This document shows, in pieces, positions 1 to 6,763 of a DNA stretch of 22,147 bases; position 1 is the first letter of the stretch, and each line of letters begins with the position of its first letter. The DNA is from a virus. The translations under genes were made by a program, and so were the position numbers. Location: positions 1-22,147 of IMG/VR virus record IMGVR_UViG_3300021375_000183; one strand, written 5' to 3'. A model generated the notes under the pieces. That model was not told where the DNA came from, ran no database searches, and was given only the letters and a program-made list of their open reading frames with translations.

Positions 1-2
1 TT

Positions 3-269
3 CCGTATACTGAAATGCCTATAAGAGCAATACTATATTTAAATAATGAATATATGTATGGTACTCATATACATAAAGAAGAATCAGGATGGGCAGAAGA
101 AGATGATCCTAGATGGTGGACTAAATTTTGGGATAAAGGTAAGGAAATAGGCGGACAACCTGGACAACTACTTATTTTAAAACCAAATAGTAACTCTTGG
201 CACTCAGTAGGATGTCATAATACGACTTTAGATAACCGAATAACTAGTAATTGGATATTTAGAAATTAA
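3..269 (+). CDS. 2OG-Fe(II) oxygenase-like protein, C-terminal part (5' end outside window)
   Basis: The reading frame is open from base 3, so the N-terminus lies upstream of the window; the ATG at 15 is probably internal. The visible ~88 residues look like the end of a double-stranded beta-helix dioxygenase. There is a strand A-I-L-Y-L-N-N, then G-Q-L-L-I-L-K-P, then N-S-W-H-S-V with the presumed distal iron-binding His. About 10 residues later comes N-R-I-T-S-N-W, whose Arg would hold the 2-oxoglutarate carboxylate. The proximal H-x-D would be in the missing part. Such enzymes hydroxylate proteins or small molecules and are common in marine T4-like phages; the substrate is unknown. The stop TAA (267-269) touches the late promoter of the next gene. 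A cupin of other function remains possible. Confidence 0.6.
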   Translation, partial: PYTEMPIRAILYLNNEYMYGTHIHKEESGWAEEDDPRWWTKFWDKGKEIGGQPGQLLILKPNSNSWHSVGCHNTTLDNRITSNWIFRN

Positions 270-276
270 ATAAATA
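269..276 (+). promoter_or_regulatory. T4-type late promoter box (AATAAATA), leaderless type
   Basis: AATAAATA ends exactly 5 nt before the ATG at 282 (spacer AGAGT). In T4 the TATAAATA box occupies -13 to -6, which would put +1 on the A of the start codon. The box begins in the stop codon of the preceding gene. Confidence 0.6.
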
Positions 277-281
277 AGAGT

Positions 282-641
282 ATGAAAAACTTTTTACACA
301 ATACAGCACAAAAAATTAAAACATCATCAGTATGGTTATGGCAAAAAACTAAAGTTGCATTAAAGTTTACAGCAGATTTATTGTTTAAACTATGGAAGGC
401 AATTCTAAGACTTTGGTTTAAAATAATATATGAAGAGTATGAATTAATTGTATGGTACCTAAAAGATTCTGTCAGAGACAAAGACGGAAATATAACTACT
501 ACAAGATCACATAAAAGATATCTTTTAAAGAAAATTTCTAAGAAAACTCCAAAACATATTAAAGGAAAAGATATGGATGGGAGAGCATTTGAAATTAGAA
601 CTGTAGAACCTTTTGATTACCAAATAAGAAAAATTTATTAA
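282..641 (+). CDS. Hypothetical basic protein with aromatic N-terminal helix
   Basis: A 119-residue protein I do not recognise. The first half (about residues 12-60) is helical and rich in Trp, Leu, Phe and Lys, with several W-x-K and L-x-K-L-W-K patterns. This suggests an amphipathic or membrane-associated helix rather than a clean transmembrane segment. The C-terminal half is very basic (K-R-Y-L-L-K-K-I-S-K-K) and ends in a more conserved-looking stretch around G-R-A-F-E-I-R-T-V. The gene has its own late-promoter box 5 nt upstream and no good ribosome binding site. Its TAA (639-641) abuts the stop codon of the convergent gene at 642 with no base between them. Function unknown. Confidence 0.7.
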   Translation: MKNFLHNTAQKIKTSSVWLWQKTKVALKFTADLLFKLWKAILRLWFKIIYEEYELIVWYLKDSVRDKDGNITTTRSHKRYLLKKISKKTPKHIKGKDMDGRAFEIRTVEPFDYQIRKIY

Positions 642-1274
642 TTATTCGTCTGGTTCCCAATCTTTTAAATTTCTAAAAAACATATAGTAATGTCTAAAAT
701 CTTTTAGTTGTTGTTTGGCATGAAATAATTCTAAAGGTATTCCATCACCGTGTTCTATTAAAGGGAAATAATATCTTTTAATTATTTTTTCTAATTTTCT
801 CACATCTTTACCAAGAGCATCTAGAAGTATATTATTGTATTCTAGATCGGTAACTAATGCAACTAACCAGTGATGAAACGGATGTTCTGGATTAAATCTT
901 GTTGTAGCGACTCTTGTTTGATAATATAATCCTCTAATTGGATTCATTCCCGGTCTATATAATTTTATAATTTCTGGAAATCTAAAACTTTCATGTTCTG
1001 TAGCCATAGTTTTAATAACCCTAGCATAATCTTTTTTCATTGCTTTTTTAAGAGATTCTATATTTTCGCCGATACTCTGGTGATACTCTTTAAGAAGTTT
1101 ATCGAATATTTTTTGATACTTTGGAGATAACTTCTCATAATAAACGTTTTGTATTTCGTCTATCTCTATGGCCCCTTCAAGTAATGTATGTGGAATTGTA
1201 GTTGTTCTTTCAAACTTGTCTAGCTCAGTGGTTATCCGCAAAACAACAAAATCTATAATTTCGCCTTTGCTCAT
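642..1274 (-). CDS. Hypothetical helical protein, 210 aa
   Basis: An unrecognised soluble-looking protein, mostly charged and helical, with no signal peptide or transmembrane segment. A central stretch (about residues 100-140) is rich in aromatic residues and His: R-P-G-M-N-P-I-R-G-L-Y-Y, then P-E-H-P-F-H-H-W. This is the most motif-like part and could be a binding or metal site, but no family is assigned. It starts at ATG 1274 with a late-promoter box 5 nt upstream and no Shine-Dalgarno. It is transcribed separately from the Nudix gene behind it, whose stop codon lies inside this promoter box. Late expression suggests a virion or assembly role (inference). Confidence 0.7.
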   Translation of the reverse strand: MSKGEIIDFVVLRITTELDKFERTTTIPHTLLEGAIEIDEIQNVYYEKLSPKYQKIFDKLLKEYHQSIGENIESLKKAMKKDYARVIKTMATEHESFRFPEIIKLYRPGMNPIRGLYYQTRVATTRFNPEHPFHHWLVALVTDLEYNNILLDALGKDVRKLEKIIKRYYFPLIEHGDGIPLELFHAKQQLKDFRHYYMFFRNLKDWEPDE

Positions 1275-1279
1275 ACTAT

Positions 1280-1287
1280 TATTTATT
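1280..1287 (-). promoter_or_regulatory. T4-type late promoter box (AATAAATA), leaderless type
   Basis: On the minus strand AATAAATA is followed by the spacer ATAGT and the ATG at 1274, a 5-nt gap. The box overlaps the stop codon of the upstream Nudix gene (1283-1285). Confidence 0.65.
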
Positions 1288-1714
1288 CAGAATGTATTTT
1301 TAATATAGTATGTAGTTTTTCTGTACCCTTATTGTAAGACAATGTAACTTTTGCACCATTGTGTAAAGGTTTAGGCCATTGTCCTATATTGACCCAGGCA
1401 TAGCCGGCACTCTCGCCATTAAGTTTAGGGGGTTGAAATTCTTTTTCTACAACGTAAACAAAACTGTAGTAATAAAATTTTTTATCTTTGCTTTGATATA
1501 CGTCTAAAGGATTTAATTTTTGCAGTTCTGGAACGAACCCTATTTCTTCATCAAGTTCTCTTTGGATACATTCATAAGGTGTTTCTCTCCTTTCAATTAT
1601 GCCTCCCCAAAAACCCCATGTGTGATTAAATCGTTTGTTGCCTTCTCGTAATTGCAACATACATCTTCCTGTGTCTTTAGCAAGGAATAAAACTCCTGCC
1701 GCCGTTGTGTTCAT
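1283..1714 (-). CDS. Nudix hydrolase
   Basis: A 143-residue pyrophosphohydrolase that should cleave a nucleoside diphosphate linked to some group X. The Nudix box G-x5-E-x7-R-E-U-x-E-E-x-G-U is complete at about residues 39-61 (G-I-I-E-R-R-E, then R-E-L-D-E-E-I-G-F). The N-terminal strand A-A-G-V-L-F-L and the H-T-W-G-F-W-G-G lead-in are typical. Length is normal for a minimal Nudix enzyme. It is the last gene of the gp14-gp15-Nudix operon, and its ATG shares a base with the gp15 stop (TAATG), implying translational coupling. Substrate cannot be told; an oxidised dNTP, an NDP-sugar or an RNA cap are all possible. Placement in a late structural operon is odd for a nucleotide-pool enzyme. A link to sugar nucleotides from the nearby island is only speculation. 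Confidence 0.9.
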   Translation of the reverse strand: MNTTAAGVLFLAKDTGRCMLQLREGNKRFNHTWGFWGGIIERRETPYECIQRELDEEIGFVPELQKLNPLDVYQSKDKKFYYYSFVYVVEKEFQPPKLNGESAGYAWVNIGQWPKPLHNGAKVTLSYNKGTEKLHTILKIHSE

Positions 1715-3066
1715 TATAAACTAAGTCTCCAAAATCCTGGATTATATTCGCCTTCATAACTACTTATCCAAGTTTTGCCTGTCCACTTATACTGTTTGGT
1801 TGTAAACGTGTTATTTATATAATGTATATCACTGCTACTAGCACTAGCATCAAACACTACAGTCCATGCTGAACCATTGTATTGTATGATGTCGTCTTCA
1901 CCTGCATCGACGTCCCAATTTATATATCCTGTTTTAGAAATTTCTTCTGTTATTAAATATCTTTGTCCGTTCACCGCCGCATCTATTGTTCCGTCTCCCG
2001 GATAATTTGCTCTAGGGTCTATAATTTTATCTATAGCACTTAGGGTATTAGTAGGTAGTGTATCAGTATCTAAATTAAATATTAGTTGTGTGTCACTTGC
2101 AGGATTGGTTGTAATAGTACCGTATACTAAGTTTAATAAGTTATTGGAGTCACCACTAATATTTAATTTAAGTAAACTAGTAGTCCTAACTTCACCGACT
2201 TGTTCTATAATTTCAGACCATTTAACTTCATCACCTTTTTGATCAACTAGTACAGCACTAGAACCTATTATCTGAACTTTGTAATCTCCTGGTGTAGTAA
2301 CTATTTCAAATGTATCTTCTATATCACCAAAGAAGTCTGCATAGTCCTGGCTATAGCCAAGCTCTGATATATCAGAAACAGAATGAACATTATTAATAAT
2401 TTCTTGTATAATCGTTTGCCTTTTAACTTTTGCAGGAGGACTTATCCATATAGGTATAGCAAAAGTTAAAGTTGAAATATCTAAATTTTCATCTACGCCT
2501 GCTGGTATCGATCTACTACTCCATGCTATGTCGGTTAGTTCCACCTCAAATACACTGGTCCAATCTAGTGGATTACTATTAGATTGTAATTGTATACTAG
2601 GATTAAATAATACAAAAATCTGTTCTAGTACTTGTAATTTATTATCTGTATTAGTTGTCCATACATCTACGTTTACCGTTAGGTTATATGGTACTGGCAT
2701 GTATCTCTGTGTGGAATATAAATTGCCCTGTTCAGAAGAGTAGGTGTTTGTATCTTTATTGTATTCTCTTTCTGCAATTTGATTAGTATCTACAAAGAAA
2801 GGTTCAGCAATTCTGTCTCTTGCTGGTTGTATAGATTGTATAGTTACACTTATAAAAGGTGCACTATTAATTGCATTTTCTGAATTATTACGCAATATGT
2901 TGGCAACCATTCTACTAGCATCACCGTATCTTGCAGGTACACGATTGTAATTTACACCTGAATCTGTATATTCTCTAACTTTAAAATTAGAAAAAATCCT
3001 TATGATTTGTAGCAAATATCTTTTTATTTGCTCATCATACCAATAATCTAAATTTTTGCCTGCCAT
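1714..3066 (-). CDS. 15: Tail sheath stabilizer and completion protein, gp15-like, with C-terminal extension
   Basis: gp15 caps the contractile tail and joins it to the neck. About the first 215 of 450 residues match T4 gp15 as I know it: an N-terminal Y-W-Y-D-E-Q-I-K-R-Y, then R-V-P-A-R-Y-G, then P-V-P-Y-N-L-T-V-N-V-D-V-W and L-Q-V-L-E-Q-I-F. T4 gp15 is about 270 residues, so roughly 215-450 is extra. Within the extension, residues 366-405 (G-Q-R-Y-L-I ... I-Q-Y-N-G-S-A-W) and 413-435 (H-Y-I-N-N ... Y-K-W-T-G-K-T-W) resemble the G-D-x-W / Y-x-G-x-W module also seen in gp14 and gp18. Both junctions are TAATG overlaps, with gp14 upstream and Nudix downstream. Identity rests on remembered motifs and on the gp14 neighbour. 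Confidence 0.8.
   Translation of the reverse strand: MAGKNLDYWYDEQIKRYLLQIIRIFSNFKVREYTDSGVNYNRVPARYGDASRMVANILRNNSENAINSAPFISVTIQSIQPARDRIAEPFFVDTNQIAEREYNKDTNTYSSEQGNLYSTQRYMPVPYNLTVNVDVWTTNTDNKLQVLEQIFVLFNPSIQLQSNSNPLDWTSVFEVELTDIAWSSRSIPAGVDENLDISTLTFAIPIWISPPAKVKRQTIIQEIINNVHSVSDISELGYSQDYADFFGDIEDTFEIVTTPGDYKVQIIGSSAVLVDQKGDEVKWSEIIEQVGEVRTTSLLKLNISGDSNNLLNLVYGTITTNPASDTQLIFNLDTDTLPTNTLSAIDKIIDPRANYPGDGTIDAAVNGQRYLITEEISKTGYINWDVDAGEDDIIQYNGSAWTVVFDASASSSDIHYINNTFTTKQYKWTGKTWISSYEGEYNPGFWRLSL
1812..1819 (-). promoter_or_regulatory. Possible internal late promoter (TATAAATA) within gene 15
   Basis: This is a perfect T4 late box on the minus strand inside the gp15 coding sequence, about 100 nt upstream of the Nudix start. 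It encodes H-Y-I-N-N, so it may be a chance consequence of AT-rich codons. It could give extra Nudix transcript. Confidence 0.25.
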
Positions 3067-4127
3067 TAGTTATCTGTCCTAGGTTTGATAACCTTACTTA
3101 AATTTGTTTTTTCATTTGCTTGACCGCCATCACTCTCACTAGTAATATTATCGTTATTAATAAATGTAGCAAGTATTCTATTAGCCGCTGACCAAGTCTT
3201 ACGACCATCTGTTCCTACATTTAACCAACGTGTTCCGGATTTTTTAAATAATCTATTAGGACTAAAGTCTGTTCTTAAAAAATAATCTCCGTCAGTAGTT
3301 CCACTTACTGGAAAAGTTTCCCCACTTCCTACTAGACTTAATCCATTTGCAGGTTGTCCGTCTGCGCCACCGAAGTCTACACTAGGTTTATTAGGTACAG
3401 TCTCATCAAAGTATAAATGTGCAGTATTTCTAAACTGAGGATCAAAAGGAACGTCTTTTTCTGCTTGTTCCAAAATTTTATCGTTTATGTTAATATCATT
3501 TGCATATGTACTAATTAGGTTTCTTAAATCTTCTTCTTCTTCACCAGTGCCAAGAATATCTCTGTACTCTTGTGAATCTGTAATAGGTCCTAATTTAACT
3601 CTCCACAAGTGAGGCCACCATCTAGGATCATAACCTTCTGCAGGCCTAGCCGCATCTGTTACCACATAATATCTATTAATGGCTTCGTCACTTCCTAAAA
3701 GTAAATCATCTCGTAAATGAGGTAGTTCTAATACATCACCAGCCATTAACTTTCTTCCAACGCCTTCTACCATACTTTCAATATGAAAATTCATAAACAA
3801 AGTATCATTTGCAAGGAACATACCAAATTGTGTTAAATCAAAACTGTCGTTATCACCTATGTTATATTGTCCACGTAATTCGTAAATATCTTTGTCGTAT
3901 TTTCTGTCTCTATTTTCTAAGAATAATAAGTCTTGTATAAAAACTTCGCTATTATCAGCGGCACTACTAGGTCTAGTAGGATCGTTTTCATCAGGAGTAG
4001 TATGTACTCCTAGATATTTATGTATATGCACTCCGGTTCCACCGGCATAGAGGTGCTCTCCGACTATTCTATCAGTAAAATTGTAGTCATTAGTTTTGAC
4101 CGGATTCCATAAACTTAATTTAGGCAT
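3066..4127 (-). CDS. 14: Neck protein gp14-like (head-tail connector)
   Basis: gp14 forms the neck ring with gp13 and connects the packaged head to the tail. The 353-residue protein has the gp14 signature F-G-M-F-L-A-N-D-T-L (about residues 101-110), followed by G-R-K-L-M-A-G-D-V-L-E-L-P (124-136), the equivalent of the E-G-D-L-I-Y-F-P stretch in T4. A W-W-P-H-L-W-R-V segment (170-177) follows. T4 gp14 is about 256 residues; the extra length is C-terminal and includes G-D-Y-F-L-R-T-D-F ... S-G-T-R-W (280-301), a copy of the module shared with gp15 and gp18. It is first gene of its operon, with a late-promoter box 5 nt before the ATG and no Shine-Dalgarno. gp13, its partner, is over 10 kb away on the other strand. 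Confidence 0.8.
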   Translation of the reverse strand: MPKLSLWNPVKTNDYNFTDRIVGEHLYAGGTGVHIHKYLGVHTTPDENDPTRPSSAADNSEVFIQDLLFLENRDRKYDKDIYELRGQYNIGDNDSFDLTQFGMFLANDTLFMNFHIESMVEGVGRKLMAGDVLELPHLRDDLLLGSDEAINRYYVVTDAARPAEGYDPRWWPHLWRVKLGPITDSQEYRDILGTGEEEEDLRNLISTYANDININDKILEQAEKDVPFDPQFRNTAHLYFDETVPNKPSVDFGGADGQPANGLSLVGSGETFPVSGTTDGDYFLRTDFSPNRLFKKSGTRWLNVGTDGRKTWSAANRILATFINNDNITSESDGGQANEKTNLSKVIKPRTDN

Positions 4128-4132
4128 ACTAC

Positions 4133-4140
4133 TATTTATC
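4133..4140 (-). promoter_or_regulatory. T4-type late promoter box (GATAAATA), leaderless type, for gp14-gp15-Nudix
   Basis: On the minus strand GATAAATA, spacer GTAGT and then ATG 4127 give a 5-nt gap. The stop codon of the radical SAM gene (4136-4138) lies inside the box. Confidence 0.7.
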
Positions 4141-5221
4141 GTCTTGCAAACCCTGTACTTATTTCACATGCTTTAACACAGGTAATGCAATACTTTTCTT
4201 TGGTATTAAGTTTTCCTTTAATTCCTTTTTTTAATGTTTTACTTAAATATGTACTTTCTAAAATATTTTGTATAGAATTGCTCTCACTAGGTATTAAATC
4301 TTCACGTTTTCCAATTAAAGATGTCATCTGACGATCCCCCATATTCAAAGCACTAGCGATCCAGCAACATGGAAGTAGAGCACCGTCGCTATCTATGTAT
4401 AGATTTGCAGTAGTGCCTTCACTTATTTTACAATTTACATCAGATATATTCTCTAATTCTTGTAAAAATTGTGTCTTGTCGTATTTTCCTTGTATATAAA
4501 AATTAGTATCTATAATCTTTGGATCTTTTACTTTTCTACCTTTAACATATTCTGTATTAGGAAAAATTGAATATGCAAATGTACCATCAGGATTGTGTAC
4601 AGGCATAGTTTCTATTGTATTATTATTTTCTTTAAATCCGTACGGTGATTTAATTTTTAATCTTATTTTATACCTTTTACATAATTGTTCTATTTCTTGT
4701 ACTTGGTGCTCATTGTGTTTAAATTTTAAAAAATTTGCCCTTGTATTTGCACCTGTTTTGTTATAGGCTATTATATTCCCCCATAATTTCTTCCATTTAA
4801 CATTTTTTCTGTAAATGTGATTAGTATCTTCCAGACCATCAAGGGCAAACACACAAACACAATTACGATTATTAAATAAATTTCCAAGTTGTGTAAACCA
4901 TTTAGTGTTGCGTAACCCTCCATTAGTATGCAATTTAATTGTTACGTTTTCATTACAATCTAATAAGAACTTTAAAATATCTAATAATTCAGAATTACTT
5001 ACAGCATCTCCTTTAGTACCGCAGAAATCCCAATGTTTTACATTACTACAAAAATCTATGCCAAGACTGTTTTTAAAAAAATCTAGACCTAATTGTTGAT
5101 TTTTTATTATAGGATTTAATTTTCCTCCTGCATGACTACGAACACATCCAGGACATTGAGCATTACATTTGTCTGTAAGTTCTACATGTATTCTATCAAA
5201 TGTATTTGTTACATAGCTCAT
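4136..5221 (-). CDS. Radical SAM protein with SPASM-like C-terminus
   Basis: A 361-residue enzyme that should bind a 4Fe-4S cluster and S-adenosylmethionine to start radical chemistry. The cluster motif C-x3-C-x2-C is at residues 20-27 (C-N-A-Q-C-P-G-C), right after the usual strand V-E-L-T-D-K. The partial barrel continues with K-H-W-D-F-C-G-T-K-G-D and K-L-H-T-N-G-G. The C-terminus has extra cysteines typical of auxiliary-cluster (SPASM/twitch) domains: D-G-A-L-L-P-C-C-W and C-I-T-C-V-K-A-C. Such proteins often modify peptides, proteins or sugars. The frame is open back to 5359, but that would run across the tRNA. The ATG at 5221, 5 nt from a late box, is the better start. It is divergent from the accessory island and may belong to it functionally; the substrate is unknown. 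Confidence 0.88.
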   Translation of the reverse strand: MSYVTNTFDRIHVELTDKCNAQCPGCVRSHAGGKLNPIIKNQQLGLDFFKNSLGIDFCSNVKHWDFCGTKGDAVSNSELLDILKFLLDCNENVTIKLHTNGGLRNTKWFTQLGNLFNNRNCVCVFALDGLEDTNHIYRKNVKWKKLWGNIIAYNKTGANTRANFLKFKHNEHQVQEIEQLCKRYKIRLKIKSPYGFKENNNTIETMPVHNPDGTFAYSIFPNTEYVKGRKVKDPKIIDTNFYIQGKYDKTQFLQELENISDVNCKISEGTTANLYIDSDGALLPCCWIASALNMGDRQMTSLIGKREDLIPSESNSIQNILESTYLSKTLKKGIKGKLNTKEKYCITCVKACEISTGFARR

Positions 5222-5226
5222 TTTAA

Positions 5227-5234
5227 TATTTATC
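5227..5234 (-). promoter_or_regulatory. T4-type late promoter box (GATAAATA), leaderless type, for radical SAM gene
   Basis: On the minus strand GATAAATA, spacer TTAAA and ATG 5221 give a 5-nt gap. It faces away from the plus-strand box at 5263-5270, 28 bp distant. Confidence 0.65.
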
Positions 5235-5262
5235 GTAAAAAAATTATGTATGTATATAACTT

Positions 5263-5270
5263 GATAAATA
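5263..5270 (+). promoter_or_regulatory. T4-type late promoter box (GATAAATA) upstream of tRNA-Ser
   Basis: GATAAATA ends 8 nt before the first base of the tRNA. With T4 geometry +1 would be near 5276, about 3 nt before the mature 5' end. The transcript should carry both the tRNA and the first genes of the island. Confidence 0.6.
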
Positions 5271-5278
5271 TTTGAAAC

Positions 5279-5368
5279 GGAGAGTTGGCTGAGTGGTCGA
5301 AAGCGCCTCCCTGCTAAGGAGGTATATGGGTAACTGTATCGAGGGTTCGAATCCCTCACTCTCCGCCA
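5279..5368 (+). tRNA. tRNA-Ser (anticodon GCU)
   Basis: A full class II tRNA. The acceptor stem GGAGAGT (5279-5285) pairs with ACTCTCC (5358-5364). The discriminator is G5365 and CCA is encoded (5366-5368). The anticodon stem CCTCC/GGAGG (5306-5310, 5318-5322) encloses the loop CTGCTAA with anticodon GCT at 5313-5315. The long variable arm (about 5323-5340) and the T arm GAGGG-TTCGAAT-CCCTC are as expected for serine. It reads AGU and AGC codons; AGT is conspicuously frequent in the surrounding phage genes. The AGGA at its 3' end (5368-5371) also serves as ribosome binding site for the next gene. Confidence 0.97.
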
Positions 5369-5377
5369 GGAAAATTT

Positions 5378-6763
5378 ATGAAAAATATTAATATATTCTA
5401 TTTACATGACGGGTTTCAGTTTACAGATGAAACAATACAACAGCATAAAGACAATGGCTGGACAGGACGTGAGCCTCTGCCTTTACATATATTAACACAA
5501 ATAGAATTAGAACAAAATTACAACCCGTTCAACGAAATGTTTGATATTAATATAATTAATAATGGTGATGTATCTAAGTGTAATAGTGATGATATAACAC
5601 TGGTGCCTATAGATATACAAAGTTTTCCGATTACAATAGAAAATCGTAAATATTACGAACTATCACCTTTTGGTACAGAGATAGATAAAGTCGTACAGCA
5701 TTTACTTTCACTTAATTTACCTAATTTAGCATTTTTATTCTATTCTAGTACTGAGCCTTATTTCTTTGATGCAAATATTTATTTTGCAGAATTGGGTTCA
5801 GCAAACCCAGACATAAAAATTATATTAAGTGGGTCAGGGGAAACCACTGATTATTTTGGACACTTTACAAATCACACATCAAGAATTGAAAATGTTTATA
5901 AAATACATAAACTTTGGTATTTTGATAGAGTTCATTACATGACGTTTTTATCAGAAGAAGAAGAATTTAATAAAGTGCATTTAGAGATGAATAGGATAAT
6001 GGGTCCTAAGGAAAAAAGATTATATAATATTGTACCAAATAAATTTTTATGCACATTAAGAAATTGTAGATCACACAGATTATTATTCTCTACTATGTTA
6101 GAAAATAGTGCTATGGGATTAGAAGATATTACCTATGGCAGATTTTACAGTTTAAGACCAAATGATATATCTAAGGTTGCAAACAATACAAATACAAAGC
6201 ATGAATATCCTTATCATATACAATTAATGGCTACAAGTTTAAACGAATTAATTAATAAAGAAGACATTTCAGATAGCATGTTTAAGTCTATAATGAAAAA
6301 TATTATGAGTAGACCTCATATTATAGATATGAAAAATATAGATGACAGAGGTATTCCTGGTCCCTGGTTGTATGAAGATTGTGATATAGTAATATCTCCT
6401 GGAGGGGAACCATATGGTTATGGATATGTAGATGAAAAACAATTTATACCCATGGCATTTAAAAAGCCTTACATAACTTTTGGATGCAAAGGTATTTATG
6501 AAGAATTAAAAAATATAGATTTTAAAACATTTGATGATTGCTGGCCTGTCAATTTTAATGAAGCAGATACATTATTACAAAGGGTTGAAGGATTCTTTAC
6601 CGTATTTGAATATATAAGAAATTTGAGTCCAGCAAAGTATCAAGAACTATTAGAGCAAACAAAAGAAAGTGTTGAATTTAATTATAATCATCTAGTTGAT
6701 GGTAAGTTTAGAAGAAAAAGTAATGAGAACTTTTTTAAGGAGATACACGATGCCTGCAATTAG
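5378..6763 (+). CDS. Putative glycosyltransferase-like protein
   Basis: A 461-residue protein without signal peptide or membrane segment. The C-terminal half resembles a group of phage and marine-virus proteins related to fucosyltransferase/GT-B folds: K-F-L-C-T-L-R-N-C-R-S-H-R (222-234), then D-I-V-I-S-P-G-G-E (336-344), then V-D-E-K-Q-F-I-P-M-A (351-360), K-K-P-Y-I-T-F-G (362-369) and D-F-K-T-F-D-D (381-387). The E-K-x-F-x-P ... P-Y-I-x-F-G pattern usually marks the nucleotide-sugar site in that group. The N-terminal half is not recognised. It starts 9 nt after the tRNA CCA end, with AGGA at 5368-5371. It is the first coding gene of the island and overlaps the next by 14 nt. The family assignment is from memory of motifs, so a different nucleotide-binding role is possible. 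Confidence 0.5.
   Translation: MKNINIFYLHDGFQFTDETIQQHKDNGWTGREPLPLHILTQIELEQNYNPFNEMFDINIINNGDVSKCNSDDITLVPIDIQSFPITIENRKYYELSPFGTEIDKVVQHLLSLNLPNLAFLFYSSTEPYFFDANIYFAELGSANPDIKIILSGSGETTDYFGHFTNHTSRIENVYKIHKLWYFDRVHYMTFLSEEEEFNKVHLEMNRIMGPKEKRLYNIVPNKFLCTLRNCRSHRLLFSTMLENSAMGLEDITYGRFYSLRPNDISKVANNTNTKHEYPYHIQLMATSLNELINKEDISDSMFKSIMKNIMSRPHIIDMKNIDDRGIPGPWLYEDCDIVISPGGEPYGYGYVDEKQFIPMAFKKPYITFGCKGIYEELKNIDFKTFDDCWPVNFNEADTLLQRVEGFFTVFEYIRNLSPAKYQELLEQTKESVEFNYNHLVDGKFRRKSNENFFKEIHDACN

Noticed and set aside
639-644. Bidirectional terminator between the convergent genes at 641/642
   Set aside because: The two stop codons abut directly and no GC-rich hairpin is present around them.
2528-2743. 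71-codon plus-strand frame within gene 15
   Set aside because: It lies wholly opposite a recognised gp15 gene and lacks start signals.
5222-5359. Upstream extension of the radical SAM frame to an ATG at 5359
   Set aside because: It would be read through the reverse strand of the tRNA-Ser; the ATG at 5221 has a late-promoter box at the standard 5-nt distance and gives a normal radical SAM N-terminus.
5279-5368. tRNA as a prophage attachment site
   Set aside because: No integrase, no direct repeat of the tRNA 3' end was seen, and T4-like phages are lytic.
6696-6749. Earlier ATG at 6696 for the PLP-like gene
   Set aside because: It would overlap the upstream gene by 68 nt; AAGGAG at 6737-6742 fits the ATG at 6750.
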